Assembly: GCF_015356865.1 (NCBI RefSeq)
Contig: NZ_JAAFZA010000048.1
Coordinates: forward strand, 1 to 55,600
Length of the DNA stretch: 55,600 nt
From: Catenulispora pinisilvae
GTDB taxonomy: Bacteria; Actinomycetota; Actinomycetes; Streptomycetales; Catenulisporaceae
Reading direction: 5' to 3'
Below are positions 1-7,989 of the stretch, one piece after another. Position numbers and translations under genes: made by a program. The notes under the pieces are model-generated. The model saw only the letters and a list, made by a program, of their open reading frames with translations, made no database searches and was not told the origin of the DNA. Each line of letters begins with the position of its first letter. Position 1 is the first letter of the stretch.

Positions 1-110
1 GCCACCCGAGGGAACCGCGCTAGTTTCCCTGAGGTTGCCGAGGCCCGCCGGAGGCCCGGCCCTTCATCACAGCTCTTGACCTTGACCTTGATCTTCAGCT
101 CTTGATCTTG

Positions 111-203
111 CTTGTGGCCCTTGATCTCGCGCTTGATCTTGCTTGTGGCCCTTGATCTCGCGCTTGATCTCGCTTGTGGCCCTTGATCTTGCGCTTGATC
201 TTG
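111..203. repeat. Three copies of a 31-bp tandem repeat
   Basis: The decamer CTTGTGGCCC recurs at 111, 142 and 173, exactly 31 bp apart, with the intervening sequence (variants of TTGATCTCGCGCTTGATCTT) nearly identical between copies. Degenerate CTTGATCTTG elements continue on both sides, from about 73 to 215. A 31-bp period is not a multiple of three, which argues against a protein repeat. Confidence 0.85.
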
Positions 204-451
204 CGCTTGATCCGGCCTGTGCCCTTGCCCGGACTTGCCGGAGTTGAAGAGGCCTGAGTTGCGGCGGGGTTGTGAACGCGGAAACCGGCAGCTGACACAC
301 ATACCCGCCGCCCCGAACCCCGAACCGGCACAACCATAACCGAAGGCCGTAAAAAGCCTTGAAACCCACACCCCAACCGCAACCCAGCCCCCAAACTCCA
401 ACCCCCGCAGAAGGCCCGAACCCCGAACCACCCCAGGCGCAAGACTTCCTG

Positions 452-479
452 CACCGCGCACCGCGCACCGCGCACCGCC
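452..479. repeat. Four copies of a 7-bp tandem repeat (CACCGCG)
   Basis: CACCGCG occurs three times head to tail and a fourth copy ends CACCGCC. It lies about 43 bp beyond the stop codon of the FtsX-type permease. No function is evident; it looks like a slippage-prone microsatellite. Confidence 0.8.
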
Positions 480-522
480 GATGCCGCCAAAGACCGCCGC
501 ACTCAGCGCCCGACCCCACGAC

Positions 523-3081
523 TCACTCCGTCGCGATAGCCCCCAGCAGGTCCAACCGCGCCGCCCGGCTCGCCGGCCGAGTCGCGGCGGCGACCCCCGC
601 GACCGCCCCGGCGCCCAGGATCAGCGCCAGCGCCCCGGGCGAGACCGCGAAGCCGATCGCCGTCGAACTCCCGGCGGCGCGCACCAAGGCCCAGGCCAGG
701 AACGTGCCGAGGGCCACGCCGCCCAGCGTCCCGAACAGCGCCACCAACAACGACTCCCACCGCACCAGCGCCCTGGTCTGCCTCCGCGTCAGCCCCACCG
801 CGCGCAGCAAGCCGAGTTCGCGCGTCCGCTCGTGCACCGACAGCGCCAGCGTGTTCGCGATCCCCGCCAACGCGATCACGATCGCGAGCACCAGCAACAC
901 GTACGAGATCGTGAGCACCACGTCCACCCCGGACGCCTGCGAATCCGCGTACTGCTGCCGGTCCTGCACGTCTGGGCTCCCGTAGGGCACCATCGCCGCC
1001 GTCACCGCCGGACGCGCCGCCGCGACCGAGGTCCCCGGCGCCAGCTTCATGATCACCGAACTGTCAGTGACCTGATTCGCGTGCGCCGACCACGCCGCGG
1101 CGTCGATCAGATACCCGTCGAAAGAGCCGCGCGGCCCGTAGACGAACCCCACCGGGATCGTGCTGGTCGTGCCGTCGGGGAAGACCACCGGGACCGCGCT
1201 CCCCAGCGGATGCTTCTTCGCCTCCGACGCCGAGACCCCGATCGCGCGGCCCCCGGCCAATGTCGCCACCGACCCGCCCCGCACGTCCAGCGACATCGTC
1301 TCGTTCAGCTTCCCGGTGTCGGCGAACGTCAGATTCGTCGCGGACCCGGCCACCGAAGCCGTCCCCTGGCCGATCCCCACCGCGGCCTGCACACCGGGCA
1401 CCTTCTGCAGATCGACGGCCAGCTGCGGGCTGAGCCCGCCGCCGCCGAAGGCCGGAGCGGACACCGCGAGGTCCCCGACGAACGACCGGTCCACATCAGA
1501 CTTCAGCGACGCCTTCACCGACGTGGCGAACACCGTCAGCAACGTCACCACCGCCACCCCGACCATCAGCGCGGTGGCCGTCGCCGACGTCCGCCGCGGA
1601 TCCCGGGCGGCGTTGCGGCGCGCCAGAACCCCGGTGGTCCCCGCCAACCGCCCACCGACCGTGACCACCGACCCCAGCACCCGCACCGCCCCACGCGCCG
1701 CGACCGGCCCGAGCATCAGCACACCGACCGTCGTGGCCGCGGCCCCGGCGCCGACCACCGCCAGCGACCCGCCGGCGATCGCCGACACCACGCCGCCGGC
1801 CAGCAGCACCCCGCCGATCGGGCTCCGCACCCGGCTGAACCCGGACCGCGTCTCGCCCACCGACGCCTCCCGCAGCGCCGCCAGCGGCGCCACCCGCGAG
1901 GCCCGCACGGCCGGCGACAGCGCGGCCAAGGCGGTCACCCCGACGCCGACCACCAACGCCAGCGCGATCGTGGTCCGCGTCACCGCCAATCCCCCGGCGG
2001 GCAAAGCGAATCCGGCCACGTCGAACAACGCCTTCAGCGCCTGCGCGATCCCCAGCCCGCCGACGACGCCGACCGCCGAGGCGGCCTGCCCCAGCGCGGC
2101 CGCCTCGGCCAGCGACGACCCCAGGACCTGCCCCCGCGACGCCCCCAACGCCCGCAGCAGCGCGTTCTCCCGCGTCCGCTGCGCGATGAGGATCGTGTAG
2201 GTGTTGTGGATCGAGAACGCCGCCACCAGCAACGCCACCGCAGCGAACACCAGCAGGAAGCCCTTGAAGAACGTCAGGAAAGCCGTCCCGATCGCGGCAG
2301 TCGTCGCCTTCGTGTATTGCGCGCCGCTGATCGCCGAGAGCCCCGGCGGCAGCGTCTTCGACACCGCGGCGACGACAGAGCCCTGCGAAACGCCGGGCTG
2401 GGCGGCGATCAGGATCTCCGAGGCCTGCCCGGGCCGCGCGATGTACTTCTGCGCGACCGCCTGCGTGAACCCGGCGTACGTCACCTCGCCGATCCCGTTC
2501 TGCGTCCCGAATCCGGCGATCCCGACGATCGTGATCCGCACCGGCAACGGGGTCTGCACGATCGTGGTGTCCCCGATCTTCAGCTGCCCGGACTCCGCCG
2601 CGCCCCGGTTGATCACGGCCTCGACCGGCTGCCCGGCCGGCACGTCGCGCGGCGCGCGCCCGTCCAGCAGGCGGTACGGGTTCAGGGCGGCGGACGGGAT
2701 CCAGTTGCCGGCCGTGCGCGGCGGCCCGTTCCCGCCGACCGCCTTGCCGTCGGCGCCGAGCAGTTGGCCGTAGCCGACGATCTCGGGCTGGGCGTCGGCC
2801 ACGCCCGGCACTTTACGGATCGTGTCAGCGAGCTGTGACGACACCGGAGCCCGCAGGCCGCCGAAGGCCGCGCCTCCGCTGGTGGAGATCAGGGTGTCCG
2901 ACTGGACGACCGCGGAGACCCCGGTGTCTGCGGTCGCGAAGAGGTTGGAGAAGTTTCGGGAGAGAGTGGCGTTCAACGTGAGGGTGCCGGCCAGGAAGGC
3001 GACGCCGAGGAACACCGCGAGGAAGGTGCCGATCAGCCGGCGGCGGCGGGCGGTGAGGTTGCGCAGGGCGATGGTGAGCAT
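523..3081 (-). CDS. MacB/FtsX-type ABC transporter permease
   Basis: An 852-aa integral membrane protein. The sequence starts LTIALRNLTARRRR followed by a hydrophobic helix (about residues 16-36). A large extracytoplasmic domain follows, then an FtsX core of three helices near the middle, another pair and a second periplasmic-type domain, and a final FtsX core near the C-terminus. This duplicated FtsX/MacB_PCD layout is typical of ~850-aa actinobacterial exporter permeases that work with one ATPase to move lipids, peptides or antibiotics. The start was chosen because TAAGGGGGCTGACGGAC gives a ribosome site just upstream, 14 bp after the ATPase stop; the open frame extends further upstream but only as Arg/Pro-rich shadow. 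Substrate unknown. Confidence 0.93.
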   Translation of the reverse strand: MLTIALRNLTARRRRLIGTFLAVFLGVAFLAGTLTLNATLSRNFSNLFATADTGVSAVVQSDTLISTSGGAAFGGLRAPVSSQLADTIRKVPGVADAQPEIVGYGQLLGADGKAVGGNGPPRTAGNWIPSAALNPYRLLDGRAPRDVPAGQPVEAVINRGAAESGQLKIGDTTIVQTPLPVRITIVGIAGFGTQNGIGEVTYAGFTQAVAQKYIARPGQASEILIAAQPGVSQGSVVAAVSKTLPPGLSAISGAQYTKATTAAIGTAFLTFFKGFLLVFAAVALLVAAFSIHNTYTILIAQRTRENALLRALGASRGQVLGSSLAEAAALGQAASAVGVVGGLGIAQALKALFDVAGFALPAGGLAVTRTTIALALVVGVGVTALAALSPAVRASRVAPLAALREASVGETRSGFSRVRSPIGGVLLAGGVVSAIAGGSLAVVGAGAAATTVGVLMLGPVAARGAVRVLGSVVTVGGRLAGTTGVLARRNAARDPRRTSATATALMVGVAVVTLLTVFATSVKASLKSDVDRSFVGDLAVSAPAFGGGGLSPQLAVDLQKVPGVQAAVGIGQGTASVAGSATNLTFADTGKLNETMSLDVRGGSVATLAGGRAIGVSASEAKKHPLGSAVPVVFPDGTTSTIPVGFVYGPRGSFDGYLIDAAAWSAHANQVTDSSVIMKLAPGTSVAAARPAVTAAMVPYGSPDVQDRQQYADSQASGVDVVLTISYVLLVLAIVIALAGIANTLALSVHERTRELGLLRAVGLTRRQTRALVRWESLLVALFGTLGGVALGTFLAWALVRAAGSSTAIGFAVSPGALALILGAGAVAGVAAATRPASRAARLDLLGAIATE

Positions 3082-3095
3082 GTCCGTCAGCCCCC

Positions 3096-3857
3096 TTACT
3101 CGCCGAACCGCTGCATGCGGGCCAGGACCGCGTCCCGGGTGGGCAGCTCCAGCCGGTCCACGAGGCGGCCGTCGGCCAGGAACAGGACCTCGTCGGCGTA
3201 GGCGGCGGCCGACGGGTCGTGGGTGACCAGCACCAGCGTCTGGCCGAGCTCGGTGACCATGGTGCGCAGCAGGCCCAGAACCTCGGCCGCGGACCGGGAA
3301 TCGAGATTGCCCGTGGGCTCGTCGGCGAACACCACCTCGGGGCGCGAGACCAGGGCCCGGGCGACGGCCACCCGCTGCTGCTGCCCGCCGGAGAGCTCGG
3401 CGGGGCGGTGCTTCAGGCGGTCGGCGAGGCCGACGGTGCCGACCACGGTGTCCAGCCATTCCCGGTCCGGGGCGCGGCCCGCCAGATCCAGCGGGAGGGT
3501 GATGTTCTCCGCGGCCGAGAGCGTGGGCAGCAGGTTGAAGGACTGGAAGACGAAGCCGAGCTTCTCCCGGCGCAGCAACGTCAACTGCTTGTCGGAGGCG
3601 GCGCCGAGTTCGACGTCGCCGACGTACACCTCGCCGGAGGTGAGCCGGTCCAGCCCGGCCAGGCAGTGCATGAGCGTCGACTTGCCGGATCCGGAAGGGC
3701 CCATGATCGCGGTGAACCGGCCGGCCGGCAGCGCGACCGTGACCCCGTCGAGGGCCCGGACGGCCGCGTCGCCGCCGCCGTACTGCTTGACCGCCGCCAC
3801 CGCGCGGGCGGCGGGCACCGTGGTGGTGCTGGAGCTGGAACTGGTCGTGGTGGTCAT
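3096..3857 (-). CDS. ABC transporter ATP-binding protein, MacB/LolD-type
   Basis: A 253-aa cytoplasmic ATPase. It has a Walker A (GPSGSGKST), Q-loop ([18 protein letters not shown]), ABC signature (LSGGQQQR), Walker B ([12 protein letters not shown]) and switch His (LVTHD). The [19 protein letters not shown] and EPTGNLD strings are typical of the MacB/LolD/FtsE branch that drives FtsX-type permeases. It is the first gene of a two-gene unit with the permease. The start ATG at 3857 gives a Thr/Ser-rich N-terminus and has GGTGGA upstream; the open frame extends to 3992 but that part lacks conserved sequence. Confidence 0.94.
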   Translation of the reverse strand: MTTTTSSSSSTTTVPAARAVAAVKQYGGGDAAVRALDGVTVALPAGRFTAIMGPSGSGKSTLMHCLAGLDRLTSGEVYVGDVELGAASDKQLTLLRREKLGFVFQSFNLLPTLSAAENITLPLDLAGRAPDREWLDTVVGTVGLADRLKHRPAELSGGQQQRVAVARALVSRPEVVFADEPTGNLDSRSAAEVLGLLRTMVTELGQTLVLVTHDPSAAAYADEVLFLADGRLVDRLELPTRDAVLARMQRFGE

Positions 3858-3991
3858 ACCGTCGATTCCACCTTCGGCACGGCTGCGGTGTAGTCCTACG
3901 ACGGGAGGCTTCTGGGCTACTTCTTCCGGAGACAGCCGAACGGCGCGACCCCCGGCCCGCGCCGGGTGATCGCGCCGTCTCATGCCTGGCA

Positions 3992-5491
3992 CTAGTCCTT
4001 ATCGAATTGAAGCAGGACAGTCACCGCGACCGCCACGCCGACCAGCAGCTCCAGCCCGGAGGTGAAGGCGTGGGTGTAGGCGGCCGGCGTCGGCGAGGAG
4101 CCGAGCGCGGAGTAGAAGACGATCCCGATCACCGCGACCCCGACCGCCCCGCCGACCTGCATCACCGTGGACACCACGCCCGAGGCGGCGCCGGTGTGGT
4201 GCGGGGCGACCCGGCCCATGGCCCCGGCGGCCAGCGGGCCGATCGCCAGGCCCATGCCCGCGCCGTCGGCGGCCAGCGCCGGGAGCATCCACAGCAGCGA
4301 GCCGTGGGTGCCGGTGAGGTGGATGGTGACGATCAGGTCGAGCAGGCTGACGGCCATCAGCGCGGTGCCCACGGCCGCGGTCTGCCGGCCCAGCCGCGCG
4401 GCCAGTTTCTGCGCGACCATCGAGGTGAGCAGGTAGCCCAGGCCGATCGCGGTGAAGACCAGTCCGGCGTGCAGGGCGTCCAGGCCCCGGCCGAGTTGCA
4501 GGTAGAGCGCGAAGACCAGGAAGAACGAGCCCTGACCCATCCAGAACACGATCTGGGCGATGATGCCGCGGGTGAAGCCCTTGGTGCGGAACAGCGCCGG
4601 GTCGACCAGCGGCGACTTCTGGGCGGCGGCGAGCCGGCCCTGGTGCCAGCCGAAGACCCCGAACAGCACCAGCGCGGCGCCGAAGCTCAGCCAGGTCCAC
4701 AGCGGCCAGCCCTGGCTCTGCCCCTGGATCAGCGGCAGGACGGTGGCGACCAGCGCGGAACTGACCAACGCGACACCGGGAAGGTCCAGCCGGGTCCGGG
4801 CTTCGGCCTTGGACTCCGGCACGGCCCGCGGCACCAGCGTCAGCGCCAGCGCGCCGACCGGGACGTTGATCAGGAAGCAGCTGCGCCAGCCTAGACCGGC
4901 GAAGTTCATGTCGATCAGCACGCCGCCGATCAGCTGGCCGAACACCGCGGCCAGGCCCATCGCCAGGGCGTAGGCGGTGAAGGCGCGGACCCGCTTGGCG
5001 CCCTCGAAGGCGGTGCCGATGATGGCCAGCGTCTGCGGGCTCAGCAGAGCCGCACCGACGCCCTGCACGATGCGCGAGGCGATCAGGACGTCCGGGGTCG
5101 GCGCCATCCCGCAGGCGGCCGAGGCGGCGGTGAACAACGCCATGCCGAGCGCGTACATCCGGCGGCGGCCGAACATGTCGCCCAGCCGGCCGGCGGTGAT
5201 CACGCCGGCCGCCACGGTGAGGCCGTAGCCGGCGACGATCCACTGGATCGCGGCCGGGGAGGCGTGCAGATCGCGCTGGGTGGCCGGGATGGCGACGTTG
5301 ACGATGAAGATGTCGAGGGTGGTCATGAAGATGCCGGCGAGCAGGACCAGAAGGGTCAGGTTCTGGGCTCGGGCTGTTTCGCGGCTGGTGCCGGATGCGG
5401 ACGCCTGCTGCGCCGCGCTGGCCGCGGAAGCGGCACTTGCCGGTGTCGCCGGCCGGATCTGTGTCGTCTTCAAGATCTCTGTGGTGGTCAT
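3992..5491 (-). CDS. DHA2-family MFS drug:H+ antiporter
   Basis: A 499-aa transporter with about 14 predicted membrane helices after a 40-residue Ala/Ser-rich cytoplasmic N-terminus. Visible motifs include the antiporter motif in helix 1 (LDIFIVNVAIPATQRDL), the loop 2-3 motif (GRLGDMFGRRRMY) and RIVQGVGAALLSP in helix 4. These place it in the EmrB/QacA (DHA2) group, which exports lipophilic drugs or dyes using the proton gradient. It is transcribed divergently from a SnoaL-like gene. The 133-bp gap contains a perfect 9-bp palindrome, so both genes may share one repressor. No regulator gene sits next to it. Confidence 0.93.
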   Translation of the reverse strand: MTTTEILKTTQIRPATPASAASAASAAQQASASGTSRETARAQNLTLLVLLAGIFMTTLDIFIVNVAIPATQRDLHASPAAIQWIVAGYGLTVAAGVITAGRLGDMFGRRRMYALGMALFTAASAACGMAPTPDVLIASRIVQGVGAALLSPQTLAIIGTAFEGAKRVRAFTAYALAMGLAAVFGQLIGGVLIDMNFAGLGWRSCFLINVPVGALALTLVPRAVPESKAEARTRLDLPGVALVSSALVATVLPLIQGQSQGWPLWTWLSFGAALVLFGVFGWHQGRLAAAQKSPLVDPALFRTKGFTRGIIAQIVFWMGQGSFFLVFALYLQLGRGLDALHAGLVFTAIGLGYLLTSMVAQKLAARLGRQTAAVGTALMAVSLLDLIVTIHLTGTHGSLLWMLPALAADGAGMGLAIGPLAAGAMGRVAPHHTGAASGVVSTVMQVGGAVGVAVIGIVFYSALGSSPTPAAYTHAFTSGLELLVGVAVAVTVLLQFDKD

Positions 5492-5525
5492 GGGGTCAAC
5501 GATGGCTTCGCGGGGGTCATGGAGA

Positions 5526-5546
5526 CGATTACCTGGCAGGTAATCG
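5526..5546. promoter_or_regulatory. Palindromic operator between divergent MFS and SnoaL-like genes
   Basis: CGATTACCT (5526-5534) and its exact complement AGGTAATCG (5538-5546) are separated by GGC. The site lies 34 bp upstream of the MFS start and 78 bp upstream of the SnoaL-like start. Its size and symmetry fit a TetR-, MarR- or PadR-family dimer. The regulator is not encoded nearby, so its identity is unknown. Confidence 0.65.
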
Positions 5547-5624
5547 CGAGGTCATGGGGCCCGACCGCATTGTTGAGGGCAGAAGCCGCCGGGCAGACCG
5601 GGGGCCGGAACGGAAGGCACAGCC

Positions 5625-5990
5625 ATGACCGAGATCAAGAACCTCATCGACGGTTACATCGCCGCATGGAACGAGACCGACGAGGCCGCCCGGGCCGCGA
5701 AGGTCGCGGAGGTCTTCGTCGAGCAGATCGAGTACACGGACCCGCTGGCGTCGGTGCACGGCCACGACGAACTCAGCACCCTGATCGGCGGGGCGCAGGC
5801 CCAGTTCGCCGGGCTGACGTTCCGGCTGGCCGGCGAGCCGGACGCGCACCACGACGTGGTGCGCTTCACGTGGGAGCTGGCGCCGGGAGCCGGCGAGGCG
5901 CTGGTGGTCGGGTTCGACGTGGCGCTGATCGCGCCGGACGGGCGGATCGGGGCGGTGGCCGGGTTCCTGGACAAGGTTCCCGCGATGTGA
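5625..5990 (+). CDS. SnoaL-like / NTF2-fold protein
   Basis: A 121-aa cytoplasmic protein with the pattern of a SnoaL-like NTF2-fold enzyme or binding protein. It has an N-terminal helix (LIDGYIAAWNETD), then VEQIEYTDPLASVHGHDELSTLI, and alternating strands ending ALIAPDGRIGAVAGFLDKVP. The length is usual for the family, whose members isomerise, cyclise or bind small molecules. GGAAGG eight bases upstream supports the start. It is divergent from the drug transporter and probably co-regulated through the palindrome between them, so it may modify a compound the pump exports. Specific activity cannot be assigned. Confidence 0.85.
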   Translation: MTEIKNLIDGYIAAWNETDEAARAAKVAEVFVEQIEYTDPLASVHGHDELSTLIGGAQAQFAGLTFRLAGEPDAHHDVVRFTWELAPGAGEALVVGFDVALIAPDGRIGAVAGFLDKVPAM

Positions 5991-6009
5991 ACCGATCTGG
6001 GCACTTCAA

Positions 6010-6047
6010 GGGCGGCTGGTCGGGAGCTTCGGCTCCGGCCGCCGCCC
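6010..6047 (+). terminator. Hairpin with TTCG tetraloop after the SnoaL-like gene
   Basis: GGGCGGC, GGTC and GGAGC pair with GCTCC, GGCC and GCCGCCC across a TTCG loop, with two single-base bulges. It starts 20 bp after the stop codon and is followed by GGGGTTTTCGG. It fits a GC-rich actinobacterial terminator. Confidence 0.65.
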
Positions 6048-6116
6048 TCGGGGTTTTCGGGGGCGTGCGGCCGGGCCGCTTGCTTCAGGTAGTTCCTCAG
6101 TCGGCCGCCTCAGTGG

Positions 6117-6146
6117 GCGATCACCTCAGTGCTTTGAGGTAATCGC
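6117..6146. terminator. Inverted repeat at the 3' end of the NlpC/P60 gene
   Basis: GCGATCACCTCA and TGAGGTAATCGC form a 12-bp stem with one mismatch around a 6-nt loop. The stem covers the last codons and stop codon of the leftward hydrolase gene. It is probably its transcription terminator. Its right arm, AGGTAATCGC, is identical over 10 bp to the right arm of the operator at 5526-5546, so an alternative role as a second protein-binding site is possible. Confidence 0.5.
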
Positions 6147-7253
6147 CGTCTTCGGCGCGAGCGCCGGGACCTGCGCCCCGGTCGGCGTGGGCGTCCCGGG
6201 CGCCGGGTTCGCAGGGTTCTGCGGCGTTTGCGTTCCCGGCGGTGTCCCCGTCCGCTTGGCCTGCGGCGTCGCGGCGTCCAGCGCGGCCCCGACCACCAGT
6301 GCCTGCGGCCGGGTGGCGCCCAGGTAGTCCGCGGCGCCGATCGGGTCGAAGCGGATGAAGGCGCCGGTGTGCGGGGCGTCGATCATCACGCCGCCGCCGA
6401 CGTAGATGCCGATGTGGTGGATGCTGCCGGGGTTGGACAGGTCGGTGGCGTAGAAGACCAGGTCGCCGGGCTGGAGCTGGCTGGTGGGGATGTGCGGGCC
6501 GGTGTACCACTGCTCGGAGGCGGTGCGCGGCATCTGGATGCCGACCGAGGTGTAGGCGGCCTGGACCAGGCCGGAGCAGTCGAACTTGCCGTCGGTGCCG
6601 TCGCCGCCCCACTCGTAGGGGGTGCCGAGGCGGTTGTAGGCGTAGGCGATCGCGCGCACGGCCAGGTCGGACGGCGCCATGACCGGGTCCGGGGCGCGGA
6701 AGGCCTGCTCCAGCGCCTCGATGTTCTTCACGTAGTCCTGGGTCTGGGAGTAGGGCGGGATGCCCTGGTACTGCTCGACGGCGCCGGGGCCGGCGTTGTA
6801 ACCGGCCAGCATCAGGCCCACCGCGTCGCCGCCGATGCCGGAGAGCTGGTGGGAGATGGCGCAGTCGTAGCGCGCGGCGGCCGGGATCGCGTCGGCCGGA
6901 TTGCGCGGATCCTGCTTACCGTCGCCGTCCTTGGGGGAAGACCAGTTGGGCCACGTCCCGGGCATGAACTGGGCGATCCCTATGGCTCCGGCCGAGGAGA
7001 CGATGGTCGGGTCGAAGCCTGATTCCTGATACAGCTGCGCGGCCAGCAGCGAAGGGGTCAGGGTGGGACACATGTGCCCGTACTGTTCCATCAGCGCGGC
7101 GTCGGCGGTCGGGACGGTGCCGTCGGCGATCCGGCCGACGGGGCTCACGGTGGAGCTGCCGGCGGCCACGCTCATGGTTCCGACGACGATCGCGCCTACC
7201 AGAAGAAAGGGGGTGGCCACCAATGACGCGCCGACGACGATGGATGTCTTCAT
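6126..7253 (-). CDS. Membrane-anchored lytic transglycosylase-NlpC/P60 peptidoglycan hydrolase of a T4SS-like cluster
   Basis: A 375-aa protein with an uncleaved N-terminal helix (about residues 5-31). An SLT-type lytic transglycosylase domain (about 55-185) has the catalytic Glu in QESGFD (E77) and the family strings SSAGAIGIAQFMPGTW and LMLAGYNAGPGAV. A C-terminal NlpC/P60 cysteine peptidase domain (about 200-320) has C226 in FDCSGLVQAAY and H280 in HHIGIYVGGG. A Pro/Thr-rich tail follows. Proteins of this layout open the cell wall for type IV secretion or conjugation machines (VirB1-like). It is divergent from the pilin-like gene that opens the rest of the cluster. AGAGG lies five bases upstream of the ATG. 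Confidence 0.92.
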   Translation of the reverse strand: MKTSIVVGASLVATPFLLVGAIVVGTMSVAAGSSTVSPVGRIADGTVPTADAALMEQYGHMCPTLTPSLLAAQLYQESGFDPTIVSSAGAIGIAQFMPGTWPNWSSPKDGDGKQDPRNPADAIPAAARYDCAISHQLSGIGGDAVGLMLAGYNAGPGAVEQYQGIPPYSQTQDYVKNIEALEQAFRAPDPVMAPSDLAVRAIAYAYNRLGTPYEWGGDGTDGKFDCSGLVQAAYTSVGIQMPRTASEQWYTGPHIPTSQLQPGDLVFYATDLSNPGSIHHIGIYVGGGVMIDAPHTGAFIRFDPIGAADYLGATRPQALVVGAALDAATPQAKRTGTPPGTQTPQNPANPAPGTPTPTGAQVPALAPKTAITSKH

Positions 7254-7273
7254 CAGGCCTCTTCCTCCCTTCA

Positions 7274-7291
7274 GTTGATCATCGGATCAAC
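7274..7291. promoter_or_regulatory. Inverted repeat in the divergent T4SS-cluster control region
   Basis: GTTGATC (7274-7280) and GATCAAC (7285-7291) are exact complements separated by ATCG. The site lies 21 bp upstream of the leftward hydrolase start, inside its likely leader or promoter, in the 211-bp region that also drives the rightward pilin-like gene. It could be an operator for the whole cluster. No promoter hexamers stand out clearly. Confidence 0.4.
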
Positions 7292-7464
7292 CGATAACCA
7301 AGGTGTGCCCCGGACGGATAGAGGAAAACGACACCATAGACAAGGTATCTGCCGTCCGCGTCATCCTCGTAGACTGAGTTCCCTACGCTACCGGCAGTGA
7401 CACCACATCGTGAGTACGACGAACACCACCGTTATAACCACAGGACTGGAGGCAGGCGGTCATC

Positions 7465-7842
7465 GTGTCTGCACTGCAAGCTCTGCATGGCGCGGCGCAC
7501 ACCGTGGCCACGTTCCTCACCGACACCCCGACGCCGGCGCCCCCGTCCGGCGGCAACGACATCAACACGATCATCGGCGGGATCGCCCCGAACTGGGGAC
7601 CCTTCGGCAAGGTCGGCAACGAGGCCCGGGTGATGATCGAGGTCATCATGGCCACGGCGATCATCATCTGCCTGGGCATCGCGGTCTGGGGCGCGGCCAA
7701 ACAGCGCATCGGCGCCACGGCGCTGCGCGACACCTTCTCCGCCGAGCAGGGCAAGGGCCTGATCGTGGCCGGCCTGACCGGTGTGTTCATCATCGGATCC
7801 CTCGGAACCCTGTTCACCATCGTCTACGGCATGGCGATCTGA
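7465..7842 (+). CDS. Small two-helix membrane protein, VirB2/TrbC pilin-like
   Basis: A 125-aa protein with an N-terminal Pro/Thr/Gly-rich segment and two hydrophobic helices. These are about residues 56-76 (VMIEVIMATAIIICLGIAVW) and 98-122 (LIVAGLTGVFIIGSLGTLFTIVYG), joined by a short polar loop. The size, the two-helix hairpin and its position at the head of a T4SS-like gene set match VirB2/TrbC-type pilins. That is inference from architecture, since I see no diagnostic pilin motif. The GTG start follows GGAGG and AGGCGG within 18 bases. The following intergenic gap of 147 bp holds nothing I recognise. Confidence 0.75.
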   Translation: MSALQALHGAAHTVATFLTDTPTPAPPSGGNDINTIIGGIAPNWGPFGKVGNEARVMIEVIMATAIIICLGIAVWGAAKQRIGATALRDTFSAEQGKGLIVAGLTGVFIIGSLGTLFTIVYGMAI

Positions 7843-7989
7843 CCCACCGCCGCGGCCGACCGGAGGCACTGCCACCACGCGCCGCCCGGCAAACCCCGAA
7901 GAAGCCATCCGGGTATTTGTTAGGAACTGGTGGCCCGACACGACGACGATGTAACACGACCGGGACGTCCGGGGTGGGGAGACTTGAAC

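Larger units (their letters stand above)
1..522. other. Gene-free left edge with repeats
   Basis: No convincing gene is visible. Open frames on both strands here are low-complexity translations of simple repeats (Lys/Arg/Asp/Gln-rich or Pro-rich) without ribosome sites or recognisable domains. The stretch holds a 31-bp tandem repeat, a run of C-rich sequence around 360-440 and a 7-bp tandem repeat just before the stop codon of the leftward ABC permease. It probably serves as the 3' flank of that operon. Confidence 0.6.

Noticed and set aside
111-203. CRISPR array
   Set aside because: The 31-bp units are contiguous with no unique spacers and no cas genes are present.
481-2838. 785-codon rightward frame across the FtsX-type permease
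   Set aside because: Arg/Pro/His-rich low-complexity translation antisense to a gene with clear motifs and a ribosome site.
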